Positions 42,817 to 51,368 of a stretch of DNA of 51,758 bases are shown here, piece after piece; the stretch's first letter is position 1, and every line of letters starts with the position of its first letter. The DNA comes from Natrialba chahannaoensis JCM 10990 (GTDB taxonomy: Archaea > Halobacteriota > Halobacteria > Halobacteriales > Natrialbaceae), in the NCBI RefSeq assembly GCF_000337135.1, contig NZ_AOIN01000069.1, positions 21,003 to 72,760 on the forward strand, written 5' to 3'. Both the position numbers and the translations under genes were made by a program. The notes under the pieces were generated by a model. It made no database searches, had not been told where the DNA came from, and saw only the letters and a list, made by a program, of their open reading frames with translations.

Positions 42817-43521
42817 ATGAGCCGGAATCTCGGCGTGACCGAACTCGTCCGCAACACGCTTCCGGAGTGGACCGTCCCGATCTTCGAGGTGACGGCACTG
42901 CTTGGCGACGAGTTCGGCGTTGTTGGTGTACTTGGTCTGTTCGCCCTAGCCGGAGCCTATCAAGCCGCCAGCACCAGCGATACCAACCAATTGCTCCCGG
43001 ATCGAACCGCGTTCGTGCTGGCGGTCGTGCTCGGTGGCCTCGCGCTGACACTGGTGCTCAAAATGGCGTTTGGCTCCGCGCGCCCACCGGAGTCGCTTCA
43101 GGCAGTCCCACGCGAGAGCGATGGGTTCCCGAGTGGACACACGATGGCTGCGACGGTCCTCTGGGGCGCACTCGCGATCTGGAGCCGCTGGTCGACGACC
43201 CGGCGACGCACACTCGTCGCCGCCAGCATCATCGGGATCGTCGCGTTCTCGCGGCTCGCACTCGGCGTCCACTTCCTCGTCGACGTGCTTGCCTCAGTCG
43301 CCTTCGGACTCGGCTATCTCTATCTCGCGGCACAGCTCACGAACGAACAGCCTGCGCCCATGTTCGCCGGCGCAGTCGGTCTTGGGACGATCGCACTCCT
43401 CATCACCGGCGGTGAGACCGACGGCTGGCTCGCCTTCGCGGGCTGTGTCGGCGGCGCTGCCGCCTGGTGGGTGAGCACCCAGCCGCGTGTCCAAGACATC
43501 TGGACCTCGATGACGCAGTGA
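42817..43521 (+). CDS. PAP2-family membrane phosphatase
   Basis: This 234-residue membrane protein has the three phosphatase motifs in order: KMAFGSARP at 82-90 (K-x6-R-P), PSGH at 105-108, and SRLALGVHFLVD at 145-156 (S-R-x5-H-x3-D). About six membrane helices surround them, with the active site facing outward. It removes phosphate from a lipid-linked substrate, for example dolichyl or polyprenyl pyrophosphate recycled after glycan transfer, or an isoprenoid pyrophosphate. The link to the glycan genes 3 kb to the left is plausible but inferred. It converges on the RuvC-like gene. Confidence 0.9.
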   Translation: MSRNLGVTELVRNTLPEWTVPIFEVTALLGDEFGVVGVLGLFALAGAYQAASTSDTNQLLPDRTAFVLAVVLGGLALTLVLKMAFGSARPPESLQAVPRESDGFPSGHTMAATVLWGALAIWSRWSTTRRRTLVAASIIGIVAFSRLALGVHFLVDVLASVAFGLGYLYLAAQLTNEQPAPMFAGAVGLGTIALLITGGETDGWLAFAGCVGGAAAWWVSTQPRVQDIWTSMTQ

Positions 43522-43539
43522 TGAACACGAGGTGACTTG

Positions 43540-44382
43540 CTACTCGTCTTCTCGAGTGCCGTCCTCCGAAACTGACGAAGAACCATTCTCGCCGATTCCT
43601 GATCCTGGCTCCCCGTCTGCACCGACTGCCGCATCTGCGCTCTCTGCATCAGAATTATCTGTCCGGTGCTCGGCCAGCGCCTCTTCGATCGTCAGCTCGC
43701 CCGCTGCGACCCGGCGCGCGAGCACCTCGTCGATCGCCCGATTCGTCCGACTCTGCTCGCGCGACCGATCCTTGATAACCTGCAGTTCACCCGCCGTCGG
43801 CTCGATGTCCCGCGCGTCGACCACCTCACCCTCAAGTCGGGCGATGTTCACCGCCGCCAGCACGTCCTCCATGCCACGGCCGCCGGTGCCGAGATACGGC
43901 GTTGTCCCCGTCTCGTCGACGAGTTCAACCTGGACGTCCTCGAGTTCGTTGACGAGTTTCGAGCTCTGAAGGCGCGCCCCGTCACCGATCCGGACGACCG
44001 GCTCGGGCGCGTCGCTCACCTCGCGCTGGATGACGTCGACGGCGTCGGCGAGCGGGACCTGAAACGCGGCAACAACCATCTCGCCCGCGAGGATGGCGAT
44101 GCCCGGTTTACGGCCGGGATCAACGCCAACGATGGTTCGGCCACCAGTGCCTCGTACTGCGGTCAGCGCCTGGTCAACCGCGCGCCGAGGGTCCTCCGGG
44201 TCAGCGACGATGGTCTGGCAACCTTCGAACTCGTCAGCGGAAGCTGCGCCCGTGATGACGACGGCCGTCTGCTCCGGTAACGCGGCGTCCGGTTCGACGG
44301 TCGTGAACTCGGTGCCACGCTCGCGCAGTTCGTTGACGACGCCGTGATAGACTTCGAAATCCGCTGTCGCAACGACGATCAC
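43540..44382 (-). CDS. RuvC/YqgF (RNase H)-fold protein beside radB
   Basis: This is a 280-residue protein. An N-terminal domain (VVATADFEVYHGVVNELRER) is followed by an RNase H-like domain. GRTIVGVDPGRKPGIAIL gives the first acidic residue (Asp88), ELVDETGTTPYLG the second (Glu157), and RGMEDVLAAVNIARLEG the third (Asp173), the YqgF/RuvC catalytic pattern. The last 70 residues are an acidic disordered tail. The GTG at 44382 is the only fitting start. It diverges from radB with 113 bases between, so both may share control. A nuclease acting on recombination or repair intermediates is a reasonable hypothesis, but I know no characterised member of this haloarchaeal family. Confidence 0.7.
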   Translation of the reverse strand: MIVVATADFEVYHGVVNELRERGTEFTTVEPDAALPEQTAVVITGAASADEFEGCQTIVADPEDPRRAVDQALTAVRGTGGRTIVGVDPGRKPGIAILAGEMVVAAFQVPLADAVDVIQREVSDAPEPVVRIGDGARLQSSKLVNELEDVQVELVDETGTTPYLGTGGRGMEDVLAAVNIARLEGEVVDARDIEPTAGELQVIKDRSREQSRTNRAIDEVLARRVAAGELTIEEALAEHRTDNSDAESADAAVGADGEPGSGIGENGSSSVSEDGTREDE

Positions 44383-44495
44383 ACGCTGTCTTCGCTGCCG
44401 GCTCGAATAAACGTGTTCGACGGCGGGCCGGTGGCTGCCACCGCGTGTCAACCGGGTTTCGGGGGCTTTTTGCCCGAACAGACCGAACTCCAAGC

Positions 44496-45281
44496 GTGAA
44501 CGACGCGGCACTTCCGATCGGTTGTGGGCCGGTTGACGAGCTACTCGGTGGGGGCTTCGAACGCGGGACCGTGACGCAGCTGTACGGCCCGCCAGCCGCG
44601 GGCAAGACGAATCTCGCGCTCTCGGCTGCCGTCGAAACAGCTGTCGGCGGCGGCACCGTCGTCTATATCGACACCGAGGGCGTCTCCGTCGACCGATTCG
44701 ATCAGTTGCTCACCGCACGCGTCGACGACGCCAGTACCGACACTGACACCACCGCCGTCGCAAGAGACGACAGAGCTGGGGCACGCAAGTCCGACCCAGA
44801 ATCGACACCGGACGTCGAAACTGTCGCCTCGCGAATCGTCATCGAGGACGCACTCGATTTCGAAGAGCAGGCAGAGGCCGTCCGCGACGCCGAGGAGTTC
44901 GCCGAGCGCGCGGATCTAATCGTCCTCGACAGCGCGACCGGCTTCTATCGACTTGAGCGAACCGGTGAGGGCAGCGACGGCGAGGCGCTGCGAAGCGTCA
45001 CCCGACAGGTGACACACCTGCTTTCGCTCGCGCGCAAGCACAATCTCGCGGTCGTTCTCACGAATCAGGTGTTCTCGGACCCCGAATCGGATCGCACGCG
45101 CGCACTCGGTGGCAATACCCTCGAGCACTGGACCGGTGTCGTGCTCCGGCTGGACAGGTTCCGTGGGGGCAAGCGCCGGGCGACACTCGAGAAGCACCGC
45201 TCGAAGCCGGTGGGTGAGAGTTCACAGTTCCAGATTACGGATTCGGGCGTCGAAGGTGAGGCGGAGCCGACGCCGCGGTAG
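44496..45281 (+). CDS. radB: RadB, RecA/Rad51-family recombination regulator
   Basis: This 261-residue protein is the short archaeal Rad51 paralogue. It lacks the N-terminal HhH domain of RadA and starts directly with the ATPase: IGCGPVDELLGGGFERGTV, then Walker A GPPAAGKT at 31-38, Walker B LIVLDS near 141-146 and LAVVLTNQVFSD in the L2/strand region. An acidic insertion at about 75-105 is a haloarchaeal addition. RadB assists RadA in homologous recombination and repair and binds DNA and ATP weakly. The start is the GTG at 44496. The divergent RuvC-like gene next to it makes a repair context likely. Confidence 0.93.
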   Translation: MNDAALPIGCGPVDELLGGGFERGTVTQLYGPPAAGKTNLALSAAVETAVGGGTVVYIDTEGVSVDRFDQLLTARVDDASTDTDTTAVARDDRAGARKSDPESTPDVETVASRIVIEDALDFEEQAEAVRDAEEFAERADLIVLDSATGFYRLERTGEGSDGEALRSVTRQVTHLLSLARKHNLAVVLTNQVFSDPESDRTRALGGNTLEHWTGVVLRLDRFRGGKRRATLEKHRSKPVGESSQFQITDSGVEGEAEPTPR

Positions 45282-45414
45282 TGGTGTCGGGGCCAGGGTT
45301 GGGACCAGAACTAGAACTGAGAAAGGGACAGTAACGGGACATCACAATACCGATAGCGCCAGGTCACAACGCAAAGACACACCGCTTTTATCGTGAGGCG
45401 AGAAGGGGTGAGCG

Positions 45415-46665
45415 ATGAGTAAACGCGCCGAGGACGGACCGACGCCGCCCTCGGAACGGATCGTCGCCCTCGACGCGCTGCGCGGGGTCGCTCTGCTCGG
45501 AATCTTGCTCGTCAATATCTGGCTGTTTTCGATGCCGGAGGCGAGCCTGTCGAACCCGACAGTGCACGGCGATTTTACCGGTGGGAACTACTGGGCCTGG
45601 TTCGGGACGCACGTCTTCGCCCAGCAGAAGTTCATCACCTTGTTCACGCTACTGTTCGGGGCTGGAATCATCCTGTTCACGCAGAGTGCCCGCTCGAAAT
45701 CGACGGAACACGTTGCGGCAGTGCTGTCGGCACGTCGCTTTGGCTGGCTCGTATTGTTCGGGCTTGCCCACGCCTATCTGCTCTGGTACGGCGATATTCT
45801 CGTCGCGTACGGTGCTTGCGCGTTCGGCGTCCTCGTCCTTCGGGATCTGCCCGCACGAACGCTGACCACTATCGGAATCGGACTTATCGCAGTGCCGTCG
45901 CTCATTGAGGTGCTGGCAGCGCTGACAGCAGATCCGAGCGCGGTCGCGGACACGTGGCGGCCAACCGAGTCGGTCCTTCGAGCCGAAATCGAGACGTACA
46001 GAAGCGGCTGGATCGAACAGTTCGACCACCGTGCGTCGACATCGTTCCGACGCCAAACCACTGACTTTGTCGGTTACACCGCCTGGCGCGTCGGTGGCGT
46101 GATGCTCCTCGGGATGGCGCTGTTCAAGTGGGGCGTGATGACGAACGAGCGCTCCGCACAGTTCTACGCCCGACTGGCGGTCGGTGGCGCTGTTAGCGGC
46201 CTCGCCGTGATCCTGGCCGGCGTCGCGTACATCCACGCCCACGACTGGGGCGTCGAGGGCGCGCTCCTCTGGCGACAGTTCAACTACTGGGGCAGCCTCC
46301 CGCTGGCCGCCGCCTACCTCGCGCTCGTGATGTGGTACTGCAAGTGGCGGCCCGACAGCCTCGCGACCCGATGGTTCGCCGCTGTCGGCCGCACTGCGTT
46401 CAGTAACTACCTCTTGCAGACGGTGCTCGCTACATCCATCTTCTACGGCCACGGCCTCGGGCTGTTCGGCGCGGTTACTCGAGTCGAACTGCTCGCCATT
46501 GTGGTCGCCATCTGGGCAGTGCAGGTGCCGCTGTCGGTGCTGTGGCTGCGGTACTTTCGGTACGGGCCGATTGAGTGGCTCTGGCGGGCGCTGACGTACA
46601 GGTCGATGCCGCCGCTTCGGGTATCTAGTGGTGGGTCGGAGTCGGCAGAGAAACGCAACGGATAG
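45415..46665 (+). CDS. DUF418 (YeiB-like) membrane protein
   Basis: This 416-residue membrane protein has about ten helices. The start RIVALDALRGVALLGILLVN is the signature of DUF418/acyltransferase-3-like proteins, and the C-terminal half has RQFNYWGSLPLAAAYLALVM and GRTAFSNYLLQTVLATSIFY, which define DUF418. A role in export or acylation at the membrane is suspected for the family but not shown. A TATA-like CTTTTATC at 45385 and AAGGGGTGA before the ATG support the start at 45415. It is a single-gene unit. Confidence 0.85.
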   Translation: MSKRAEDGPTPPSERIVALDALRGVALLGILLVNIWLFSMPEASLSNPTVHGDFTGGNYWAWFGTHVFAQQKFITLFTLLFGAGIILFTQSARSKSTEHVAAVLSARRFGWLVLFGLAHAYLLWYGDILVAYGACAFGVLVLRDLPARTLTTIGIGLIAVPSLIEVLAALTADPSAVADTWRPTESVLRAEIETYRSGWIEQFDHRASTSFRRQTTDFVGYTAWRVGGVMLLGMALFKWGVMTNERSAQFYARLAVGGAVSGLAVILAGVAYIHAHDWGVEGALLWRQFNYWGSLPLAAAYLALVMWYCKWRPDSLATRWFAAVGRTAFSNYLLQTVLATSIFYGHGLGLFGAVTRVELLAIVVAIWAVQVPLSVLWLRYFRYGPIEWLWRALTYRSMPPLRVSSGGSESAEKRNG

Positions 46666-46698
46666 CACAAATCGCGATCGGTGCCAGGTCCGCAGAAC

Positions 46699-47550
46699 TC
46701 AGAGGTCAGTCGTCCGGAATCGCAGATAGCTCGCACCGATCGGCAACACGATCCACGCGAGCAGGATGAGGAGTGCGACAGCCGGCTGTTCGTAGATCGC
46801 CGGATTCTCTGCAGTTGCGTGAATGCCGATGTCAGCCAGTTCCGGAATCGCCGCGAGCAGGTTACTGAACGCGGCCATCGGGTTCAACGCGCTGAGCACC
46901 TCTCCCCAGGTGGGCGTCGTCTCCGGCATCTGGAAGCCCGAGAGGACGTAGATCGGGATCATCGACCAGAGCTGGAGTATAAAGAGGACGTACGCGAAGA
47001 TGGCGGCGAACGATGCCCGCGTCGACGTTCGCGAGATGGCCGAGATCGACACCGAGATCGCGGTAAACGTCACCGTGAGGAGGACGATCGCAAAGATACC
47101 TGCAGCCACCTGCGTGGGATCGACCGAGACGCCGAACAGTGCGGCGATCGGAATTGCGATCGCGATCGCGACGAGGGCTGCTGTCGTGATGACGACCAGC
47201 CGGCCGATGAGCGTACCCAGGACGACCACCCATCGCGAGAACGGCAGGCTGAGCAACACCGTCAGCGCCCCCGTCGAGCGCTTCTCGACGATTGCCGGCG
47301 CGACCACACCGAGCGCGACCAGTGGCACGAGAAACATGAGCGGGCCGAGCAGTTGCGGCATCAGTTCGACAGAGTGGCCAATATCCCGACTCGCTCGACG
47401 CTGGGCCGTCTGCCCCCCAGCGTAGGCGAGTCCGCCACCGACGAGCGCGAAAATGGCGATCAAGAGGTGCGCCTGACGCTCCCGGACCGAATCCTGAATG
47501 TCCTCGCGAGCGAACAACAGCAATCGCTCGGTGAACCCTGGCTGGCTCAT
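46699..47550 (-). CDS. ABC-2 type transporter permease
   Basis: This 283-residue permease has six membrane helices. After a cytoplasmic start (TERLLLFAREDIQDSVRER) comes LLIAIFALVGGGLAY, then ALGVVAPAIVEKRSTGALTV, the conserved loop of NosY/ABC-2 permeases with the R-x-x-G-x-L signature that contacts the ATPase. It overlaps the ATPase gene by four bases (47547-47550), so they form one exporter with two copies of each part. The substrate is unknown; this haloarchaeal type is often annotated as a multidrug, copper or lipid exporter without proof. Confidence 0.88.
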   Translation of the reverse strand: MSQPGFTERLLLFAREDIQDSVRERQAHLLIAIFALVGGGLAYAGGQTAQRRASRDIGHSVELMPQLLGPLMFLVPLVALGVVAPAIVEKRSTGALTVLLSLPFSRWVVVLGTLIGRLVVITTAALVAIAIAIPIAALFGVSVDPTQVAAGIFAIVLLTVTFTAISVSISAISRTSTRASFAAIFAYVLFILQLWSMIPIYVLSGFQMPETTPTWGEVLSALNPMAAFSNLLAAIPELADIGIHATAENPAIYEQPAVALLILLAWIVLPIGASYLRFRTTDL

Positions 47551-48476
47551 GCGCCACCTCCGGTCACCGTTGCGAAGAGATCCTCTAACGACGGATCTGT
47601 CGTCGACACGTTCGTCACCGTCGCCGAGTCGTGACACGCCGCGATGACGGGTGCCTTCGCACGATTCTCGCAGGCAACCTGGACCTTCGTCCCGTTCGTC
47701 TCCACAGAGGCGACGCCGTCGATCGCAGCAATGCGATCAGGGGCCCCATTTGGAACCTGCGAGCACTCGAGTGTCACCCGCGCAGTTCCCCCGATGGTTT
47801 CGCGCAGGCGGTCGATGCTGTCGACGGTGACGAGTTCGCCACCGTCGAGGATGCCGACGCGGTCGCAGACGGCCTCGACCTGCTCTAAGATGTGACTCGA
47901 GAAGAAGACGGTCGCGCCGCGGTCGTTTTCCTCGCGGACGATGCGGCGCATGGTGCGTGCGCCGTTGGGGTCGAGCCCGGTCGAGGGTTCGTCGAGGACG
48001 AGCAGGTCGGGTTCGCCGACGAGGGCCATCGCGAGCATGAGTCGCTGGGCCATCCCTTTCGAGTACTGCTTGACGGGGTAGGCGTCGGGGCCGAGCATGT
48101 CGACACGCTCTAAGAGGGCTTCGGGGTTGTCGTTGGTCCCCTTGGACTCGATGGCGAGTTCGACGTGTTCGCGGCCGGTGCGCTCGCCGACGGCATCGTA
48201 GCCGTCAGGGAGAACGCCGGTCCGTTCCCGGATGTCGACGCTGTTTGTCTGTACGTCGTGACCGAGCACGCGGACGGCTCCGCTTGTCGGTTGGACGTAG
48301 TCGAGCATGATGTCGATCGCGGTCGACTTGCCGGCTCCGTTAGGGCCGAGAAAGCCGAATACCTCACCGTCTTCGACGGCCAGGTCGACGTCGTGGAGGG
48401 CGGTCACGGTGTTGCTACGGAGGAGTCCGCGTCGCTCGTAGCGTTTCGTGACGCCGCGCAGTTCGATGGCGGCCAT
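47547..48476 (-). CDS. ABC transporter ATP-binding protein
   Basis: This 309-residue ATPase has Walker A GPNGAGKST (44-52), the signature YSKGMAQRL (138-146), Walker B LLVLDEP (158-164) with STGLDP, and the switch His in FFSSHILEQ. A C-terminal regulatory domain of about 80 residues follows, as in NatA/CcmA-type exporters. It is the energy subunit for the permease encoded directly downstream. The start ATG at 48476 begins MAAIELRGVTKRYERRG. The promoter should lie in the 186-base gap upstream, shared back to back with nothing else. Confidence 0.92.
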   Translation of the reverse strand: MAAIELRGVTKRYERRGLLRSNTVTALHDVDLAVEDGEVFGFLGPNGAGKSTAIDIMLDYVQPTSGAVRVLGHDVQTNSVDIRERTGVLPDGYDAVGERTGREHVELAIESKGTNDNPEALLERVDMLGPDAYPVKQYSKGMAQRLMLAMALVGEPDLLVLDEPSTGLDPNGARTMRRIVREENDRGATVFFSSHILEQVEAVCDRVGILDGGELVTVDSIDRLRETIGGTARVTLECSQVPNGAPDRIAAIDGVASVETNGTKVQVACENRAKAPVIAACHDSATVTNVSTTDPSLEDLFATVTGGGA

Positions 48477-48662
48477 ACAGCAGAGGCCACAGCCATCGCT
48501 AATAGACTTTGTGTTCGACTGTCAATTCAACGGAGAGCGACCGTTCAACTGTGGCAAAAATAGGTCCGCTCAGACGGAATGCTGTGTCCAGTTACCGGTG
48601 CACCCGGCGGACGTGCCCGGATACGCCGGAATGACTCACAGCAGGCCGTCTCAAGCCCACGT

Positions 48663-49820
48663 CTAGATTTCGTTCAGCTTTCGAAGCAACTGCCCGCGGT
48701 ACTCCTCATCGCTCGTCACACCCTTGACTTCGAGGACATTGCGCTCGAGTTTGTCGAGTGCAACACGGAAGGCGTTCTCCGCGCCGTAGCCCTCGCCCGT
48801 GCCGGCGACCTGCCCCTTGTTCGTTCGGAGCCGGATCTGACAATGGACAAGCGGCGTCCCCCGGAGCTTCTCCTTGTGCTCCTTGAAGCGGACGTGAGCG
48901 TGGACCACCTGCATGTCTGCATACTTATCCGAGACACTCTGGATGCTCTCGACGATGCTTTCTCGGGTGATCGTATCGAGCAGCGAGATATTGGTGATCT
49001 GAACGTCCATCCGCTCTTCTTCGGTGAACGTGAGCGCGCGCAGGACGTCCGTCTTGGTGATGACGCCGATGACGACTCGGTCGTCGTCCTCCGGCGTGAC
49101 CATTAGTCCCGCGAAGTCCTGGTCGAGCATCGCCTCGACGGCCTCCTTTGCGGTGGTGTCGAGCGTGGTCGTCTCGACCGGGCTGTTCATGATGTCGTAA
49201 ATCGGCACGTCGAGCAGGCGCTGCGTATCACCACCCCGATCGCCCGTCGTCATCGTGTGGTTCTTCCGGATGACAAAGTCCGCGATGTCGTGGGTCGTCA
49301 CCACGCCGGTGAGGTAGCCGCTGTCGTTTAACACCGGAATTCGGGAGATACCGTGCTCACGCAGGTGGTTGATTGCCTTGCCGATGCCGTCGCCTTCCTC
49401 TAGGGTTACCGGGTCGGACGTGTAGATATCCTCGACGGTGAGCGTGTCGAGGTTCTCGAGTACGGCCTCGAGAATCGCGTCGTCGGTAATGACGCCCCAA
49501 AGCTCGTCGTTCTCGAACACCGGCGCGACCTTGGCGTTGCTCTCGATGAGCACGCGCGCGGTCTCACGAACGTCCTCTTGTCGGTCGACCTTAGGGGCCG
49601 GCGTGCTCCGACTCGGTTTCGTGAGTGCTGCGACCTTCGCATCGTCCTCGACGTGAGATTGGAGGACCTCCCGCTCGCTGATGACGCCCTCGTAGTCCCC
49701 GTCATTCGTGACGATAATTCCCTTTGGGTTGCCGTCCTCGAACGTCGAACGGACCTTCCCCATTCGCGTTCCGACGTTAACCTCGATGTAGTCCTGGGTG
49801 GCGATATCAGCGATATTCAT
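48663..49820 (-). CDS. Four-CBS-domain protein with HPF/S30AE-like C-terminal domain
   Basis: This is a 385-residue cytoplasmic protein. Four CBS motifs (residues about 5-280) include KGIIVTNDGDYEGVISEREV, APVFENDELWGVITDDAILE, SRIPVLNDSGYLTGVVTTHD and AGLMVTPEDDDRVVIGVITK. CBS pairs bind adenine nucleotides and sense energy state. The last 100 residues (MDVQITNISLLDTITRESIV, then YADMQVVHAHVRFKEHKEKL) resemble the alpha/beta fold of ribosome hibernation factors. A link between nucleotide level and ribosome dormancy is thus possible. Start at ATG 49820 is clear. It is divergent from the lycopene cyclase gene. Confidence 0.85.
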   Translation of the reverse strand: MNIADIATQDYIEVNVGTRMGKVRSTFEDGNPKGIIVTNDGDYEGVISEREVLQSHVEDDAKVAALTKPSRSTPAPKVDRQEDVRETARVLIESNAKVAPVFENDELWGVITDDAILEAVLENLDTLTVEDIYTSDPVTLEEGDGIGKAINHLREHGISRIPVLNDSGYLTGVVTTHDIADFVIRKNHTMTTGDRGGDTQRLLDVPIYDIMNSPVETTTLDTTAKEAVEAMLDQDFAGLMVTPEDDDRVVIGVITKTDVLRALTFTEEERMDVQITNISLLDTITRESIVESIQSVSDKYADMQVVHAHVRFKEHKEKLRGTPLVHCQIRLRTNKGQVAGTGEGYGAENAFRVALDKLERNVLEVKGVTSDEEYRGQLLRKLNEI

Positions 49821-49924
49821 CCTTGCGAATGGGTATACTGCATCAAGGGTTTTGAACATACCGCCCGTTTTGGCCGGGCGGGGACACGAGCAACCGTTTT
49901 GTCCCACCGCGGTGTCGAGCGAGC

Positions 49925-50296
49925 ATGGTGCCAAACATCGGCGTGCTTGGCCGCTACACCTACCTCGCGACCGAACTGTTCTGGGGAGCCATCGCCGCCG
50001 CCTTGCTCTACCGCGCGAACGCACTCCGGAAGGCCGCGGTGACGATCCTCGCACTGTACCCGATCGCCTATCTGTGGGATCGCTACACTCTCGCCATCGG
50101 CGTCTTCGACATCAAGCTGCGAACGGGGATCGACGTTGCCGGCATTCCACTCGAGGAGCACCTGTTCATGGCAGTCGTTCCCGGGCTGGTGATCGGCTTT
50201 CACGAGACGATCTTCGGCGACGGATCCGACGAGGGAGACGAAGAGATACCGAACGCAACGGCAGTGGACGAGACGAGCACAGGTATCACCGGGTGA
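49925..50296 (+). CDS. Lycopene cyclase-domain protein
   Basis: This 123-residue membrane protein has three hydrophobic helices: YLATELFWGAIAAALLYRAN, then ILALYPIAYLWDRYTLAIG, with the Asp-Arg pair, and GIPLEEHLFMAVVPGLVIGF, containing the PLEEHLF motif that defines the CrtY/CarR-type heterodimeric lycopene cyclase domain. Single-domain proteins of this size occur in haloarchaea; whether it cyclises lycopene by itself or with another subunit is unclear. Haloarchaea need retinal and bacterioruberin pathways, so a carotenoid role is plausible. It ends in an acidic disordered tail. Confidence 0.8.
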   Translation: MVPNIGVLGRYTYLATELFWGAIAAALLYRANALRKAAVTILALYPIAYLWDRYTLAIGVFDIKLRTGIDVAGIPLEEHLFMAVVPGLVIGFHETIFGDGSDEGDEEIPNATAVDETSTGITG

Positions 50297-50342
50297 GACC
50301 GATCAGGGCTGTCTTATTACTCGCACCCGATAGTCAAAGTGA

Positions 50343-51227
50343 ATGGAACGACGGGACGAGCAACCGAACGAGTGGGAGTCACCCAGTGATTCGTCCGCTG
50401 CCGAGACACGCACCACGACCTCGTCAACTGGCCCACCCCACTCCGACACACCGTCCGCTACCCCACCGAATGCCCCGACCCACTCCGACGAATCGAACGG
50501 CGGTTCCATCCTCGGAACCCTCGCCCGACTCTTCGTCACCGCACTCCTCATCACCGCGCTCCTCACCGGTGGGGTCGTCCTGGCACCAATTGTCATCGAC
50601 GATCTCGACTCTATCGACTCTATCGACTCTATTGGCGATCTGCCACTCAACGACCGGCCCGCACCCAGCACGGAACCGCCACCAGCAGGTGAGCGCAACC
50701 CCGCCGTCACAGATCCCGGCGACCCCGGCCAGTCGAGCTACGACACCGACGTTGAGACCATCACCTCCGGTGACGTCGAGGACTTCGTCCACGCCGAGGT
50801 CAACGAGCGCCGAGCCGACCACGGGATCGGGCCACTCGAGTGGGACGGCACAGTCGCCTCGGTGTCGCGCGCCCACAGCGTGGACATGAACGAGCGCGAG
50901 TACTTTGCACACACAAATCCAGACGGTGAGGGGCCGTACGATCGGTTTACCGAGGTGGACAACTACTGTCGAGCCTACGGCGAGAATATCGCGATGACGT
51001 GGGTCGATCGCCGGGTCGAGTCGAGCGGGAACGGCGGTGTCGTCGAGTACCAGACGGCAGAAGGACTCGCAACCGGACTGGTCAACCAGTGGATGAACTC
51101 GACGGAGCACCGCGAAGCGATCCTCGAAGAGCACAGCGATTTCGGTTGGAATCGCGGCGGTGTGGGCGTCTACATCGCGGAGGATGGTGCGGTGTACGCG
51201 TCGCACAATTTCTGTCTGGAGTGGTAA
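50343..51227 (+). CDS. Membrane-anchored CAP/SCP-domain protein
   Basis: This is a 294-residue protein. A disordered Ser/Thr/Pro-rich start is followed by a membrane helix (ARLFVTALLITALLTGGVVL, about 61-80) and a short extracellular repeat DSIDSIDSI. The CAP domain spans about 145-294: DFVHAEVNERRADHGIGPLE, then RAHSVDMNEREYFAHTNPDG, EGLATGLVNQWMNSTEHREA, and the end YASHNFCLEW. The His and Glu residues of the CAP cleft are present. CAP proteins act outside the cell with unclear function, some binding sterols or peptides. The anchor places the domain on the cell surface. It lies 46 bases after the lycopene cyclase gene. Confidence 0.88.
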   Translation: MERRDEQPNEWESPSDSSAAETRTTTSSTGPPHSDTPSATPPNAPTHSDESNGGSILGTLARLFVTALLITALLTGGVVLAPIVIDDLDSIDSIDSIGDLPLNDRPAPSTEPPPAGERNPAVTDPGDPGQSSYDTDVETITSGDVEDFVHAEVNERRADHGIGPLEWDGTVASVSRAHSVDMNEREYFAHTNPDGEGPYDRFTEVDNYCRAYGENIAMTWVDRRVESSGNGGVVEYQTAEGLATGLVNQWMNSTEHREAILEEHSDFGWNRGGVGVYIAEDGAVYASHNFCLEW

Positions 51228-51368
51228 GCGGGCGCGGTACGAGCTTCCAAGCGGAACCGAGCGTGTACCACTTGACCCTCCAATCTCCTGTTACAATGTG
51301 TGACTGACCAGAGATCAATGCAACCGGCAGGGGAACGATTATGGTCACGGCATTAGCAGAGTCGGACA

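Noticed and set aside
42500-42820. 106-codon frame from a GTG before the PAP2 gene
   Set aside because: Composition is unlike haloarchaeal protein and it runs through the region that must contain two promoters.
45649-47634. Long frames opposite the DUF418 and ABC permease genes
   Set aside because: Both are His/Arg/Asp-rich shadows of genes with clear family motifs on the other strand.
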